Positions 1-8,455 of a stretch of 64,000 nucleotides of DNA are shown one piece after another. Under the pieces are notes generated by a model. The model was given only the letters and a program-made list of their open reading frames with translations. It searched no databases and was not told the origin of the DNA. Location of the stretch: NCBI RefSeq assembly GCF_014596085.1, contig NZ_JACCJY010000001.1, positions 186,001 to 250,000 on the forward strand, written 5' to 3'. A program made the translations under genes and the position numbers. Within the stretch, counting starts at the first letter, position 1, and the number at the start of each line of letters is the position of its first letter. Source of the DNA: Azospirillum tabaci. GTDB lineage: Bacteria; Pseudomonadota; Alphaproteobacteria; Azospirillales; Azospirillaceae.

Positions 1-813
1 CTGGTGAACGGCGACCAGACCAAGGAATTCACCGCGCTGCGCCAGGGCGTGATCGACATGGCGGTGGGCTCCACCATCAACTGGTCGCCGCAGGTGAAGG
101 AGCTGAACCTCTTCTCGCTGCCCTTCCTGATGCCCGACCACAAGGCGATGGATGCGCTGACCCAGGGACCGGTCGGCAAGCAGCTGTTCGACCTGCTCGC
201 CACCAAGGACGTGGTGCCGCTGGCCTGGGGCGAGAACGGCTTCCGCGAGGTCTCCAACTCCAAGCACGCCATCAGCAAGCCGGAGGATTTGAAGGGCCTG
301 AAGATCCGCGTCGTCGGCTCGCCGCTCTACCTCGACACCTTCACGGCGCTGGGCGCCAACCCGACGCAGATGAGCTGGGCCGACGCGCAGCCCGCTCTGT
401 CCACCGGCGCCGTCGACGGGCAGGAGAACCCGGTCGCCGTCTTCACCGCCGCCAAGCTGCCGACGCTCGGCCAGAAGCACCTGACCCTGTGGGGCTACGT
501 CGCCGACCCGCTGATCTTCGTGGTCAACAAGGAGGTCTGGAACAGCTGGTCCAAGGAGGACCAGGAGGCGGTGCGCGCCGCCGCCGTCCAGGCCGCCGCG
601 GAGGAGGTCGCCATTGCCCGCAAGGGCATCACCGCCCAGGACGACAGCCTGCTGAAGGAGCTGGCCGGCCAGGGCGTGGCGGTCGTGCAGCTGACGCCCG
701 AGCAGCAGAAGGCGTTCCAGACCGCCACCCGCGCCGTCTACGACAAGTGGGCCAAGACCATCGGCCCCGACCTCGTGAAGGCCGCCGAGACCTCGATCGC
801 CGGCCGCCAGTAA
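1..813 (+). CDS. dctP: TRAP transporter substrate-binding protein (DctP family), 5' partial
   Basis: This is the periplasmic solute receptor of a tripartite ATP-independent periplasmic (TRAP) transporter. The reading frame is open at base 1, so the signal peptide and N-terminal lobe lie outside the window; about 270 residues remain. What is visible is typical of DctP: the segment GLKIRVVGSPLYLDTF, then the hinge region PTQMSWADAQPAL followed by GAVDGQENP, which in the family contains the residues that bind the substrate carboxylate. The C-terminus is a long amphipathic helix ending in GRQ. It is followed after 105 bases by the two membrane subunits, so the three genes form a dctPQM unit. The substrate is probably an organic acid, but the sequence does not say which. 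Confidence 0.93.
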   Translation: MVNGDQTKEFTALRQGVIDMAVGSTINWSPQVKELNLFSLPFLMPDHKAMDALTQGPVGKQLFDLLATKDVVPLAWGENGFREVSNSKHAISKPEDLKGLKIRVVGSPLYLDTFTALGANPTQMSWADAQPALSTGAVDGQENPVAVFTAAKLPTLGQKHLTLWGYVADPLIFVVNKEVWNSWSKEDQEAVRAAAVQAAAEEVAIARKGITAQDDSLLKELAGQGVAVVQLTPEQQKAFQTATRAVYDKWAKTIGPDLVKAAETSIAGRQ

Positions 814-821
814 ACCCGCCC

Positions 822-864
822 GGCGCCCGTCCGCTTCCGCTCCGGCGGCCAACGGACGGGCGCC
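822..864 (+). promoter_or_regulatory. Intercistronic stem-loop between dctP and dctQM
   Basis: A perfect 12-base GC-rich inverted repeat (GGCGCCCGTCCG at 822-833 against CGGACGGGCGCC at 853-864) with a 19-base loop sits nine bases after the dctP stop. There is no T-tract, so it is probably not a simple terminator. Hairpins at this place in binding-protein operons commonly protect the upstream mRNA or reduce expression of the permease genes; that role here is inference. Confidence 0.6.
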
Positions 865-918
865 ATTCCTTTCCAAAGTCCGTTCCAGCCCGCCCGTCCC
901 CGTCCAGAGAACCCGTTC

Positions 919-1425
919 ATGACCGAAGACCCCGAACTGACGCGGCGCGAAGAGCCGCGCCCGCGCGTTCCCATCCGGATCGAGGAGGCGCTGGCGGCGC
1001 TGGCCATCGCGGCGATGGGGGCGATCACCTTCGCCAACGTGATCACGCGCTATCTGACCAACATCTCGCTCGCCTTCACGGAGGAATACGCCATCGCCCT
1101 GATGGTCGTGATGACCATGCTCGGCGCCTCGGTCGCGGTCGTGCGCAACCACCACATCCGCATCACCTACTTCGTGGACCGGCTGCGCCCGGTCATGCGC
1201 CGCCGGGCCGAACTGTTCGCCATCGCCGTGACGGCGCTGGTCTTCCTGGGGCTCGCCGTCTACGGCTCGCGGATGGTCTGGGACGAGTACCGGTTCGAGG
1301 AGACGTCGCCCGGTCTGGGCGTGCCGCAGTGGATCTATTCGATCTGGCTGCCGGTCCTGTCGGTGGTCATCGTGCTGCGGGCGCTGGGCCGCGGCATCCG
1401 CGTCGCGCGGGGGGACGAACAATGA
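919..1425 (+). CDS. dctQ: TRAP transporter small permease (DctQ family)
   Basis: This is the small integral-membrane subunit of the TRAP transporter, which joins the large DctM subunit in the inner membrane. The 168-residue protein has the four hydrophobic segments expected of DctQ, roughly residues 22-42, 55-73, 94-114 and 135-155. It also has the family signature of an ITFANVITRY stretch near residue 35 and a short conserved region VRNHHIRITYF between helices two and three. The ATG follows a purine-rich stretch, and the stop overlaps the start of dctM by four bases (ATGA), indicating translational coupling. An acidic and basic N-terminal tail of about 20 residues precedes the first helix. 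Confidence 0.92.
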   Translation: MTEDPELTRREEPRPRVPIRIEEALAALAIAAMGAITFANVITRYLTNISLAFTEEYAIALMVVMTMLGASVAVVRNHHIRITYFVDRLRPVMRRRAELFAIAVTALVFLGLAVYGSRMVWDEYRFEETSPGLGVPQWIYSIWLPVLSVVIVLRALGRGIRVARGDEQ

Positions 1426-2708
1426 TCACCGCGCTGCTGTTCGGCGGTTTCTTCGCGCTGCTGATCGCCGGCGTGCCCATCGGCGCGGCGCTGGCGCTGG
1501 CCGGGGCGGTGGTGATCGGTGTCGCCGGCCTCGGCATCATGTCGCTGCCGACCACCGTCTACACCGGCATGGCGAAGTACCCGCTGCTCGCCATCCCCAT
1601 GTTCGTCCTGACCGGGCTGATCTTCGAGCGGTCGGGCGTGGCGGAGCGTCTGGTCAAGTTCGCGCTGGCCGTGATCGGCAAGCGGCAGGGCGCCCTACCG
1701 GCGGTCGCCATCATCGTGGCGATGTTCATGGGCGGCATCTCCGGCTCCGGCCCGGCGACCTCCGCCGCGGTGGGGGCGGTGATGACCGCGGCCATGCTGC
1801 GCGAGGGCTACCCGCGCGCCTTCACCGCCAGCGTCATCGGCGCCGCGGCGGCGACGGACATCCTGATCCCGCCCTCCATCGCCTTCATCATCTACAGCGT
1901 GATGGTGCCGCAGGCGTCGGTGCCGGCCCTGTTCGCGGCGGGCATGATTCCCGGCATCCTGGCCGGTCTGGCCCTGGTCATCCCGGCGGTCTGGATGTCG
2001 CGCCGCAACGGCTTCGGCGAGGTCGCGCGGGAGGGCGAGACGCGCCCGTCGATCTGGAAGACCTTCAAGGAGGCGATCTGGGGCCTGATGGCGCCGGTGG
2101 TCATCCTGGGCGGCATGCGCGCTGGCCTGTTCACCCCGACCGAGGCGGCGGTGGTGGCCGCGGTCTACGGCCTGTTCGTCGGCTTCTTCATCTACCGGAC
2201 GCTGACCCTGCGCACGGTCTACGACGTGCTGGTGGAGTCCGCGGAAATCTCCGCGATCATCCTGATGGTGGTGGCCCTGGCCGGCGTCTTCGCCTGGGCG
2301 ACCGGGACGCTGGGCGTCATCGACCCCATCGCCCGGGGGATCGTCGATCTCGGCATCGGGCAGTACGGCGTTCTCGCCCTGCTGATCGCGGCGCTGGTGG
2401 TGATCGGGATGTTCCTGGACGGGGTGTCCACCTTCCTGATCCTGCTGCCGATCCTGGTGCCCATCGCCAACCACTTCAATTGGGACTTGGTGTGGTTCGG
2501 CGTGATCCTGACGATGAAGCTGGCCATCGGCCAATTCTCGCCGCCCATGGCCGTCAACCTGATGGTCACCTGCAAGATCGCCGGCACCACCATGGAAGCC
2601 ACGGTGCGCTGGGTCGGCTGGCTGATCCTGGCGATGTTCCTGGCGCTGGCCGCGGTGGTGGTCTTCCCCGGGCTGGCGCTCTGGCTGCCGCGCAGCCTGG
2701 GCTACTGA
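1422..2708 (+). CDS. dctM: TRAP transporter large permease (DctM family)
   Basis: This is the large permease that carries the transport activity of the TRAP system. It is 428 residues long, matching the family norm, and is almost entirely hydrophobic with about 11-12 membrane segments. Recognisable DctM features are MFVLTGLIFERSG near residue 65, the re-entrant-loop motif GGISGSGPATSAAVGAV near residue 105, the DILIPPSIAFIIY stretch near residue 145, and a second hairpin around LDGVSTFLILLPILVPI near residue 330. The chosen ATG overlaps the dctQ stop. The same frame is open for about 930 bases upstream, but that part is antiparallel to family structure and overlaps dctP and dctQ, so it is not coding. 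Confidence 0.94.
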   Translation: MITALLFGGFFALLIAGVPIGAALALAGAVVIGVAGLGIMSLPTTVYTGMAKYPLLAIPMFVLTGLIFERSGVAERLVKFALAVIGKRQGALPAVAIIVAMFMGGISGSGPATSAAVGAVMTAAMLREGYPRAFTASVIGAAAATDILIPPSIAFIIYSVMVPQASVPALFAAGMIPGILAGLALVIPAVWMSRRNGFGEVAREGETRPSIWKTFKEAIWGLMAPVVILGGMRAGLFTPTEAAVVAAVYGLFVGFFIYRTLTLRTVYDVLVESAEISAIILMVVALAGVFAWATGTLGVIDPIARGIVDLGIGQYGVLALLIAALVVIGMFLDGVSTFLILLPILVPIANHFNWDLVWFGVILTMKLAIGQFSPPMAVNLMVTCKIAGTTMEATVRWVGWLILAMFLALAAVVVFPGLALWLPRSLGY

Positions 2709-2747
2709 GCGCGACGGACGCGGGGGCGCCTTCCGCGTCCCCGCGCC

Positions 2748-3659
2748 TCAGCTCTTCCGGCGGGTCGCCAGCAGGATGCCCGCCGCGATCAGGCCGATGC
2801 CGGCGGCGTGGTAGAGGTGGGGCTGCTCGCCGAGGAACAGGATTGCGAGGATGCTCCCGAACACCGGCATCAGATGGATGCACATCCCCGCCGTGTTGGC
2901 GCCGACCAGCGCCACGGCGCGGTTGAAGCAGAGATAGGCGGCGATCGACGGGAACAGCGCCACATAGGCGACCGCCCCCAGCGCCGTCGGGGTGATCGGC
3001 ATGGGGTTTCCGCCGGCGCTTTCCCACAGGTAGAAAGGCAGCAGCATCGCCGCCCCGCCCGCGAAGGTAACGGCGATGAAGCTGAGCCCATGCACCGCCG
3101 GGCGGCGGCGCAGCAGGGCGGTGTAGGCGGCGTAGCCGAGCACCGCCGCCAGCACCCACAAATCCCCGGCGTTGAGCTGCAGTCCGATCAACACCGCCGG
3201 GTCGCCCCGCGCGATCAGCGTCAGGGCGCCGGCCAGCGACACGGCGATGCCCACCCCTTGCAGCGGGGTCACCCGGTCGCCGAACAGGGCCAGGCTCATC
3301 AGCACGATCAGCACCGGCATGGAGGACTGCATCATCACCGCGTTCAGCGCCGTGGTGGTGTGCAGCCCGACATAGAGGAAGGTGTTGAAGACGGCGATGC
3401 CCAGCGCCGACAGCAGCAGGACGACCGGCCATTGGGCGGCCAGCGCCCGCGCGTCGTGCCGCAGGTGCCGCCACGCGAAGGGCAGCACGAGCAGCATCCC
3501 CAGCGTCCAGCGCCAGAAGGCCAGCCCGACCGGCGGCACCTCGCCCGATACCGCGCGGCCCAGGACGGCGTTGCTGGACCAGAACAGCGGCGGCAACATC
3601 ATCAGGAGCCACGCCTGATCGAACAGGCGGCGGCGGGCGGGGGTGGTGTTTTCGCTCAC
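2748..3659 (-). CDS. EamA/DMT-superfamily membrane transporter
   Basis: The 303-residue product is a drug/metabolite transporter superfamily permease with two EamA repeats of five helices each, about ten membrane segments in total. Typical sequence is seen at the start (WLLMMLPPLFWSSNAVLGR) and at the beginning of the second repeat (DLWVLAAVLGYAAYTALLRR). The start is GTG (MSENTT). It is convergent with dctM, with 39 bases between the stops that contain an 8-base GC hairpin. Family members export amino acids, metabolites or drugs; nothing here identifies the substrate. It appears to be a single-gene unit. Confidence 0.88.
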   Translation of the reverse strand: MSENTTPARRRLFDQAWLLMMLPPLFWSSNAVLGRAVSGEVPPVGLAFWRWTLGMLLVLPFAWRHLRHDARALAAQWPVVLLLSALGIAVFNTFLYVGLHTTTALNAVMMQSSMPVLIVLMSLALFGDRVTPLQGVGIAVSLAGALTLIARGDPAVLIGLQLNAGDLWVLAAVLGYAAYTALLRRRPAVHGLSFIAVTFAGGAAMLLPFYLWESAGGNPMPITPTALGAVAYVALFPSIAAYLCFNRAVALVGANTAGMCIHLMPVFGSILAILFLGEQPHLYHAAGIGLIAAGILLATRRKS

Positions 3660-3705
3660 GGCTGGCGACTCATTGGACTGGACGCGTCAAGGCGGGTTCC
3701 GCGGC

Positions 3706-4104
3706 TCAGCCGCGGCGGCGCGGGGAGGCGAAGGGCGAAAGGGGAGCATCGCCACGCGGACCGTCGCCACGCGGGCCATCCGACCGGAAGCTCTCGCTGC
3801 GGAACGAGCCTTCGCGGCGCGGGCGGTCGCCGCGGGGACCATCACCGCGAGGACCATCGCCACGGGGGCCGCGCCCCTCGCCGCGGGGACCGTCGCCGCG
3901 GCCTTCGCGCGGCGGCTTCGGCGGCTGGCGCATTTCCACCTCCAGCTCGGCGATGCGCTTCACCAGCGCTTCACGGATCGCCGGGGCCGCGTGGGACTTC
4001 AGGGTGGCGAGCTGCTCCTTCAACTGCTGGAGCTGAAGCTGCTTCTGCTCCCGCGTGCGCTTGATGGCGACGTTGTCGGAATGCTGGCCGTCGAAGGCGC
4101 GCAT
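3706..4104 (-). CDS. Small basic protein with Arg-Gly-Asp-Gly-Pro repeats, function unknown
   Basis: I do not recognise this 132-residue protein. The first 65 residues are a predicted helical, charged segment (REQKQLQLQQLKEQLATLK and following) that could form a short coiled coil. From about residue 66 it becomes a low-complexity tail of tandem GPRGDGPRGD-like repeats, punctuated by Ser/Phe/Arg segments, ending in ASPRRRG. The ATG at 4104 was chosen because GAGG lies nine bases upstream; the open frame continues further but lacks a site. The tail resembles the disordered RGG/RGD tails of RNA-binding proteins, so an RNA-related role is possible. The repeated DNA could expand or contract. It stands alone between the EamA gene and a glycosyltransferase gene. 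Confidence 0.7.
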   Translation of the reverse strand: MRAFDGQHSDNVAIKRTREQKQLQLQQLKEQLATLKSHAAPAIREALVKRIAELEVEMRQPPKPPREGRGDGPRGEGRGPRGDGPRGDGPRGDRPRREGSFRSESFRSDGPRGDGPRGDAPLSPFASPRRRG

Positions 4105-4273
4105 GAAAAGGTCCTCGTTGCAGAAAATAAGACACCCGCCGTGGCGTCCCAGCGGACGCCCGGTCGGGGAGCGCGGAATATTGGAAAGGCACCGGCGCCA
4201 AAGCAAGCCGGGAGTTTGCTCCGCCTGTGCGATAAAGCGGTTGACGGCGGCGGCCCGGATCACTCCGCACCGA

Positions 4274-5836
4274 TCAATCCACTGGTGAACGCCGGCTGCG
4301 GAACAGCGCCACCGCCTCATCGAGATAGCGCGACAGGTCGGCGGCGGCCTCCGCCGGCCCGGCGCGGCGCGACCCTTGCACGTGGGCCTCCGCGGCGGCG
4401 GCGGCCAGGGCGGCGGGATCGGTGGCCAGAGCGGCCAGCCGCTCGACGAAGGCGTCATAGTCGGGGTGGATGAAGCGCGGACCGACGACGCTGGCGACGT
4501 CGCCGCCGGGAAGCGACAGCGGCACCGCCCCCGCGGCCAGGGCCTCGGCGGCGCTGGCGCCCCCGCCGGTCCGCCGGGGATTTACATAGGCGTCGCAGAC
4601 CGCCAGCAGGGCGCCCATGTCCGACACATAGCCCAGGCACCGCAGCCGTGCTGCATGGCGTGACGCGGCCAGCCGCCGGGGCAGGGCGTCGGAGTGCCCG
4701 GCGAAGACGGCGACGGCGCGCGGCACGCGGTCGAACAGCGCCTCCAGCATGGCGAGGAAGGCGCCGTCCACCTCCTTGTCCAACCGGTTGCTGACGACGG
4801 TGCAGACGAAGGCGCCCTCATCGAGCCCGAAGGCGGCGCGTGATCCTTCTTTCCTCGGGGTGGCCCCGGCCAGCGAATGCAGGAAGCGGAAGGGCCGCCA
4901 GGAGCGGGCCAGCAGCCCGTGGTTGGGTGCCGCTCCGCCACCGAAGTCCAGCACGATGTCGGCCAGCGAGAGGGTGGCCCCGCTGGTGGTGGGGATGCAC
5001 AGGGTGGGGCGCGCCCCGGCCATCAGGTCGGCCACGACGCAGGACCCGCCGAGCGACAGCACCGCGTCCGGGTCGAGCGCTGCAATGGCCTCCAGGAACC
5101 AGGCGATCTTGCCGGGGCTGACGCAGGGCGCGACGGAGGACAGCATCCGATAGGCGCGCCCATCCGCCTCGATCCGCTGATCGCCGGTGAAGGCGGGCTC
5201 CACCGACGCCGCGAAGGAGGGCACGAACAGGCTGTGCACCTCCGCCGGCATGATGTTGGTGTTGAGGATCACCACCTCCCGCCCGCAGCGATCCTCCAGC
5301 AGGGCGGCGTAGGACAGCAGGTCCCGCGACGGCTGGTGGCGCAGCGACAGGAACTGGTTGGTCATCAGCACGACCCGCCCGGTGTCCGCTCCCCCGGCCC
5401 GGCGGGCTGGCGGGACGACGGCCTGACGGCGGCGGATCTCGTCGAGGATGCGACGGTAGAAGGGGAATTGCCGCTCCTCGAAGAAGCCGGGGCGGCTCGC
5501 CGGGTTCATGCGCATCAAAAAGAGCTGGCGCCCGATGCCGGCGTGGATGTGCAGCAGACCTTCCAGCCCGGATTGCGCGATGTTGCCCTCCACCGCGTCG
5601 AGCAGTTCGTCGTAATAGCGCAGGTCGCCGGAGACGGCGGCCATGGCCGACAGCAGCAGGACGGTGTCTGCTCCCCGCGCCAGCCGGGGCAATTCCCGCG
5701 CCGCCCGTGCCCGCTCGGCCTTGGGCCGGTCGAGAAAGGTCTCGCAGAGCGTCTCGATGGCCTTCAGGTCGTGCCCGCTCGTCACGGGCCGGCGCAAGGC
5801 GGCGGCGAGGTCGGTGAGGGTGGACGGTTGGGACAT
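4274..5836 (-). CDS. Glycosyltransferase-like protein (GT-B type)
   Basis: The 520-residue protein ends in a region resembling the donor-binding domain of GT-B glycosyltransferases: TVVSNRLDKEVDGAFLAML near residue 350, AVAVFAGHSD near 378, LRCLGYVSDMGALLAVCDAYV near 400, and the NPRRTGGGASAAEALAAGAVP segment near 425, which matches the nucleotide-sugar-binding EX7E-like region of family-1 enzymes. The N-terminal half is helical and without a clear family. There is no signal peptide, so it is cytosolic. It is an isolated gene, not inside a polysaccharide cluster; acceptor and sugar are unknown. The ATG at 5836 lies 83 bases from a terminator-like hairpin that follows the tRNA gene. Confidence 0.72.
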   Translation of the reverse strand: MSQPSTLTDLAAALRRPVTSGHDLKAIETLCETFLDRPKAERARAARELPRLARGADTVLLLSAMAAVSGDLRYYDELLDAVEGNIAQSGLEGLLHIHAGIGRQLFLMRMNPASRPGFFEERQFPFYRRILDEIRRRQAVVPPARRAGGADTGRVVLMTNQFLSLRHQPSRDLLSYAALLEDRCGREVVILNTNIMPAEVHSLFVPSFAASVEPAFTGDQRIEADGRAYRMLSSVAPCVSPGKIAWFLEAIAALDPDAVLSLGGSCVVADLMAGARPTLCIPTTSGATLSLADIVLDFGGGAAPNHGLLARSWRPFRFLHSLAGATPRKEGSRAAFGLDEGAFVCTVVSNRLDKEVDGAFLAMLEALFDRVPRAVAVFAGHSDALPRRLAASRHAARLRCLGYVSDMGALLAVCDAYVNPRRTGGGASAAEALAAGAVPLSLPGGDVASVVGPRFIHPDYDAFVERLAALATDPAALAAAAAEAHVQGSRRAGPAEAAADLSRYLDEAVALFRSRRSPVD

Positions 5837-5882
5837 CGGCCTTGCTGCGGAAAGCGGCGCGATGAGTCATGCCACACATGGA

Positions 5883-5915
5883 AAGGCCCCGGAAGGCGTT
5901 ACCTTCCAGGGCCTT
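5883..5915 (-). terminator. Terminator-like hairpin after tRNA-Thr
   Basis: On the minus strand a 14-base stem with one mismatch (AAGGCCCTGGAAGG pairing with CCTTCCGGGGCCTT) closes a five-base loop, four bases after the encoded CCA end of the tRNA. Only a short T-run follows, so it is a weak intrinsic terminator by shape. Confidence 0.65.
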
Positions 5916-5919
5916 AGAG

Positions 5920-5994
<75 letters not shown>

Positions 5995-6022
5995 GTCGAC
6001 GTCGGTGCGTCGTGGGCGCGGA

Positions 6023-6050
6023 AATTAACCGGGGGGGCGGACCGGCGCAA
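6023..6050 (-). promoter_or_regulatory. Probable sigma-70 promoter of tRNA-Thr
   Basis: Reading the minus strand, TTGCGC (-35) and TTAATT (-10) are separated by 16 bases, placing transcription start about 20 bases before the mature tRNA. The AT-rich -10 stands out in GC-rich surroundings. Unverified. Confidence 0.5.
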
Positions 6051-6075
6051 GCGCTTTTTTGGGAGATGGATAAAA

Positions 6076-8016
6076 TTATCCTTTCTGGCGGATGACGTCC
6101 AAAAAGGGGTCGGCATAACGCTCCAGTTTGCGGGCGCCGACGCCGGGCAGGCGGGCGAAGGCGGCGCGGTCCATCGGGCGCGTCGCGACCATCTCCAGCA
6201 ACGTGCTGTCGTGGAAGATCACGTAGGGCGGCACCCCCTGCGCGCGGGCGAGTTCCGTGCGGCAGTCCTTCAGCGCGTGCCACAGCGCGTCGTCGGCGGG
6301 CGACAGGGCGCCGCGCGCGCCGGCCCGCGACACGCCCTCGCCGGACAGGCCGCCGGCCAAGCCGCCGGAAGGAGCGGAGCCGCCGCGGGAGACGTGGCGG
6401 CGCAGCGCGTCGTGGACGCCGCGGCGCTTCTCGACGACCGGGTCCTTGCGCAGCTTCACCGTCTGCTGGCCCTTGATGACCGGGATGCCCGCGTCGGTCA
6501 GCCGGAAGCCGCCATAGCCCTCCAGATCGACCGTCAGGTAGCCGGCGGCGACGAGTTGGCGGTAGACCGACTGCCATTCCGCCTTGGACAGCTCCTTGCC
6601 GCAGCCGAAGGTCTTCAGCGCGTCGTGGGCCTGCTGCGCCACCTTCTCCGTGGAATTGCCCAGCAGCACGTCGATCAGATGCCCGGCGCCGTAGCGCTGG
6701 CCGGTGCGGTAGACCGCCGACAGGGCCTTCTGCGCGGCGACGGTGCCGTCCCAGGTCTCCACCGGCTCCAGGCAGGTGTCGCAATTGCCGCAGGGCGCCT
6801 CCAGCGTCTCGCCGAAATAGTTCAGCAGCACCTTGCGCCGGCAGGCCGAGGTCTCGCAGAAGCCGAGCAGCGCCTCCAGCTTGGAGCGCTCGACGCGGCG
6901 GTGGGAATCGCCGGCCTCCGACTGCTCCAGCATCTGGCGCAGGCCCACCACGTCGGCCATGCCGTAGCTCATCCAGGCGTCGGCGGGCAGGCCGTCGCGC
7001 CCGGCGCGGCCGGTCTCCTGGTAATAGGCCTCCAGGCTCTTGGGCGGGTCGAGATGGCAGACGAAGCGCACGTTCGGCTTGTCGATGCCCATGCCGAAGG
7101 CCACCGTCGCCACCATGACGATGCCCTCGCCCTTGATGAACAGGTCCTGGTTCGCCTCCCGCACCTCCGACGGCAGCCCGGCGTGGTAGGGAAGCGCCTC
7201 CCGCCCCTGCTGATTCAGCCAGTTGGCGGTGTCCTCCACCTTCGCCCGCGACATGCAATAGATGATGCCGGCGTCCTCGGGGTGGTTCTCCCGCAGGAAG
7301 GCCAGCATCTGCTGGCGCTCGCTTTTTTTCGGGACGACGCGGTAGGTGATGTTGGGCCGGTCGAAGCTGGACAGGAAGACGCGGGCCTCGGTCAGGCCCA
7401 GCTTGTCCTTGATCTCCGCGCGGGTCTGCGCGTCCGCCGTGGCGGTCAGCGCGATGCGCGGCACGGTCGGGTGCCGCTCGTGCAGGACGGAGAGCTGGAG
7501 ATACTCGGGCCGGAAATCATGACCCCACTGGCTGACGCAATGCGCCTCGTCCAGCGCGAACAGGGCGAGTTTGGTGCGGTCCAGCAGGTCGAGGAAGCGC
7601 GGGGTGACCAGACGCTCCGGCGCCACATAGACGAGGTCGATCTCGCCGCGGACCATGGCCCGCTCCACCTCGCGCGCCTCGGCGGCGTCCAGGGAGGAGT
7701 TGAGGAAGGCCGCCCGCACGCCCAACTCGCGGAGCGCCGTCACCTGGTCCCGCATCAGCGCGATCAGCGGGGAGACGACCACCGTCACGCCGTCGCGCAC
7801 CAGCGCCGGCACCTGATAGCACAGCGACTTGCCGCCGCCCGTGGGCATGAGGACGAGCGCGTCGCCGCCACGGATGACGTGGGCGATGATGTCGGCCTGC
7901 TGCCCGCGGAAGGCGGAATAGCCGAAGACCGACCGCAGAACCTCCAGGGCGGGGTTGCCGTCAGGGTTCTGGGCCGGCTCCGACGGAGGGGCCTTGAGAT
8001 TGAAGAGCGAGTCCAC
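6076..8016 (-). CDS. recQ: ATP-dependent DNA helicase RecQ
   Basis: RecQ is a 3'-to-5' DNA helicase used in recombination repair and fork restart. The 646-residue protein has the full layout: Walker A TGGGKS at residues 59-64, DEAH at 156-159, a helicase C-terminal domain with GMGIDKPNVRFV and the QETGRAGRDG motif, the zinc-binding RQC segment with cysteines in TSACRRKVL and CGNCDTC, a winged-helix region, and a C-terminal HRDC domain from about residue 565. The start is GTG at 8016. A Gly/Ser/Ala linker of about 30 residues before HRDC is longer than in E. coli. It is a single gene. Confidence 0.96.
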   Translation of the reverse strand: MDSLFNLKAPPSEPAQNPDGNPALEVLRSVFGYSAFRGQQADIIAHVIRGGDALVLMPTGGGKSLCYQVPALVRDGVTVVVSPLIALMRDQVTALRELGVRAAFLNSSLDAAEAREVERAMVRGEIDLVYVAPERLVTPRFLDLLDRTKLALFALDEAHCVSQWGHDFRPEYLQLSVLHERHPTVPRIALTATADAQTRAEIKDKLGLTEARVFLSSFDRPNITYRVVPKKSERQQMLAFLRENHPEDAGIIYCMSRAKVEDTANWLNQQGREALPYHAGLPSEVREANQDLFIKGEGIVMVATVAFGMGIDKPNVRFVCHLDPPKSLEAYYQETGRAGRDGLPADAWMSYGMADVVGLRQMLEQSEAGDSHRRVERSKLEALLGFCETSACRRKVLLNYFGETLEAPCGNCDTCLEPVETWDGTVAAQKALSAVYRTGQRYGAGHLIDVLLGNSTEKVAQQAHDALKTFGCGKELSKAEWQSVYRQLVAAGYLTVDLEGYGGFRLTDAGIPVIKGQQTVKLRKDPVVEKRRGVHDALRRHVSRGGSAPSGGLAGGLSGEGVSRAGARGALSPADDALWHALKDCRTELARAQGVPPYVIFHDSTLLEMVATRPMDRAAFARLPGVGARKLERYADPFLDVIRQKG

Positions 8017-8239
8017 GCCGATGCGGTTCAGATGCGGGTCCGTCTCTGGACGATTCAGAATCTGGTGTTCGGGTCAAAATCTGGTGGCCGGGATGCGATC
8101 CCGAACGCGACGGCTATGATGTGGCACAGATCACCCGATTCGTGAAGTCGCAATCCGGAAAGAGCGTGGGGACAAGGGTGGCGCATCGCGTGACGCGGGA
8201 AAACGGTGGCGCGACTGCATCCGGTCGCGTGTAAGGTGA
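8017..8239. other. Intergenic sequence upstream of recQ
   Basis: No convincing gene. A 79-codon minus-strand frame across 8114-8353 has no ribosome site, no family resemblance and reads through two hairpins, so it is not called. The recQ promoter should lie here but I cannot place it with confidence. Confidence 0.5.
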
Positions 8240-8271
8240 AAGCGGCGGGTGGAATAGGCCACCCGCCGTTT
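8240..8271 (+). other. Strong hairpin ahead of a possible mini-gene
   Basis: A stem with core GGCGGGTGG (8244-8252) and CCACCCGCC (8259-8267), extended by CG, GU and AU pairs to about 13 pairs, closes a six-base loop and ends in TTT. It is symmetric, so it could end transcription coming from mutT on the minus strand (185 bases after its stop) or be a leader element for the short frame that follows on the plus strand. Confidence 0.5.
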
Positions 8272-8288
8272 CGAAAGGAGAAAGAGGC

Positions 8289-8363
8289 ATGTCAAAAATG
8301 CCCTTTTTCCTGGTGCTCCAGTGGCGGCGATGGCGGATCGAAATCCGCATCACCGTTGGCTAG
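8289..8363 (+). CDS. Possible 24-residue basic peptide, unknown
   Basis: A short frame starts with ATG eight bases after a strong Shine-Dalgarno sequence (AAAGGAG, 8275-8281) and ends at TAG 8361-8363. The peptide begins MSKMPFFLVLQ and continues with a Trp/Arg-rich stretch and alternating Ile and charged residues, so it could be membrane-associated. The caveat is that the start codon lies inside a small hairpin (GGCAT/ATGCC) followed by CTTTTT, which itself looks like a weak terminator. The two readings, translated peptide or non-coding RNA end, cannot be separated by eye. No similarity is known to me. Confidence 0.35.
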   Translation: MSKMPFFLVLQWRRWRIEIRITVG

Positions 8364-8455
8364 GCACTAGGAGCGTGCCGATGGGTGTTCACAGCACCTG
8401 CCGGCCACTCCCGACAAGGTAGCGCAATTCCCCCGCGTTGCAAATCCCCAACCGG

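Noticed and set aside
2709..2747. GC hairpin between dctM and the EamA gene as a terminator
   Set aside because: An 8-base stem is present but there is no T-run on either strand, so it is only mentioned in passing.
3706..3905. Repeats in the RGD protein gene as a possible CRISPR or satellite array
   Set aside because: Units are in frame, coding and without spacers.
8114..8353. A 79-codon minus-strand frame between recQ and mutT
   Set aside because: It crosses both hairpins, has no ribosome site and no similarity to known families.
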